From assembly GCF_001039355.2 (NCBI RefSeq), contig NW_019773559.1, positions 464,438-528,437 of the forward strand: a DNA stretch of 64,000 nucleotides. Direction: 5' to 3'. The position numbers and the translations under genes were made by a program. The first letter of the stretch is position 1. The number at the start of each line of letters is the position of its first letter. Origin of the DNA: Lingula anatina. Its lineage: Eukaryota; Brachiopoda; Lingulata; Lingulida; Lingulidae. The notes beneath the pieces were generated by a model. It worked only from the letters and a program-made list of their open reading frames with translations, did not search any database and was not told where the DNA came from. Positions 63,894-64,000 of the stretch are shown one piece after another.

Positions 63894-64000
63894 CTGTGTT
63901 AAAAAGATTTAATGAATACTAAAGATTTAATGAACTTTTGCACCAGAAAGTTGGAAATTGAAAAGAACTGAAGGCCCATTTTTAAATTGTTTGATTAATA

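Overview
The window is from an animal nuclear genome. Its genes are split into short exons with GT-AG introns, the DNA is AT-rich, and introns and spacers are full of inverted-repeat (foldback) elements, microsatellites and a deleted Tc1-type transposon. Dispersed repeats whose cores are tandem units of about 150 bp resemble the 'pearl' Helitron-like elements of bivalves. Together with the six-cysteine, SRCR and Ig genes, this suggests a marine invertebrate, probably a mollusc or another lophotrochozoan. The species cannot be fixed from the sequence. Gene models below come from splice sites and reading frame plus remembered family sequences; no search was run.

Layout, left to right. 190-11979 (+): 3' part of AHI1/jouberin (C2-like region, WD40 propeller, SH3). 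13524-17704 (+): complete RIOK2 kinase gene. 18487-19458 (-): small C18orf32/UPF0729 gene, divergent from 19800-21039 (+), a LysM-domain membrane protein (LYSMD3/4). 24762-26558 (-): RNA polymerase III subunit RPC7 (POLR3G/POLR3GL), divergent from 27403-37989 (+), the mitochondrial AAA+ unfoldase CLPX. 40788-42635 (-): a small secreted six-cysteine protein I do not recognise, with its own TATA promoter. 44828-48360 (-): a secreted protein with two SRCR domains and one EGF domain. 48736-53035: two head-to-tail copies of a 2.14-kb non-coding block separated by an N. 53194-56699 (+): fructosamine-3-kinase, followed by a broken partial copy at 58524-58850. 62858-63893 (-): 3' end of an Ig-like gene with a GPI-type tail.

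The conserved genes are unrelated housekeeping functions: cilium assembly, 40S ribosome maturation, Pol III transcription, mitochondrial protein quality control and deglycation. I see no functional cluster. Two pairs (C18orf32/LYSMD and POLR3G/CLPX) are head-to-head with short spacers and may share promoters. The accessory interval 39-53 kb differs: it holds secreted, cysteine-rich, probably fast-evolving genes among mobile elements. The most novel item is the six-cysteine protein, whose mature part is two C-x6-C-x18-C modules, one strongly basic and one acidic.
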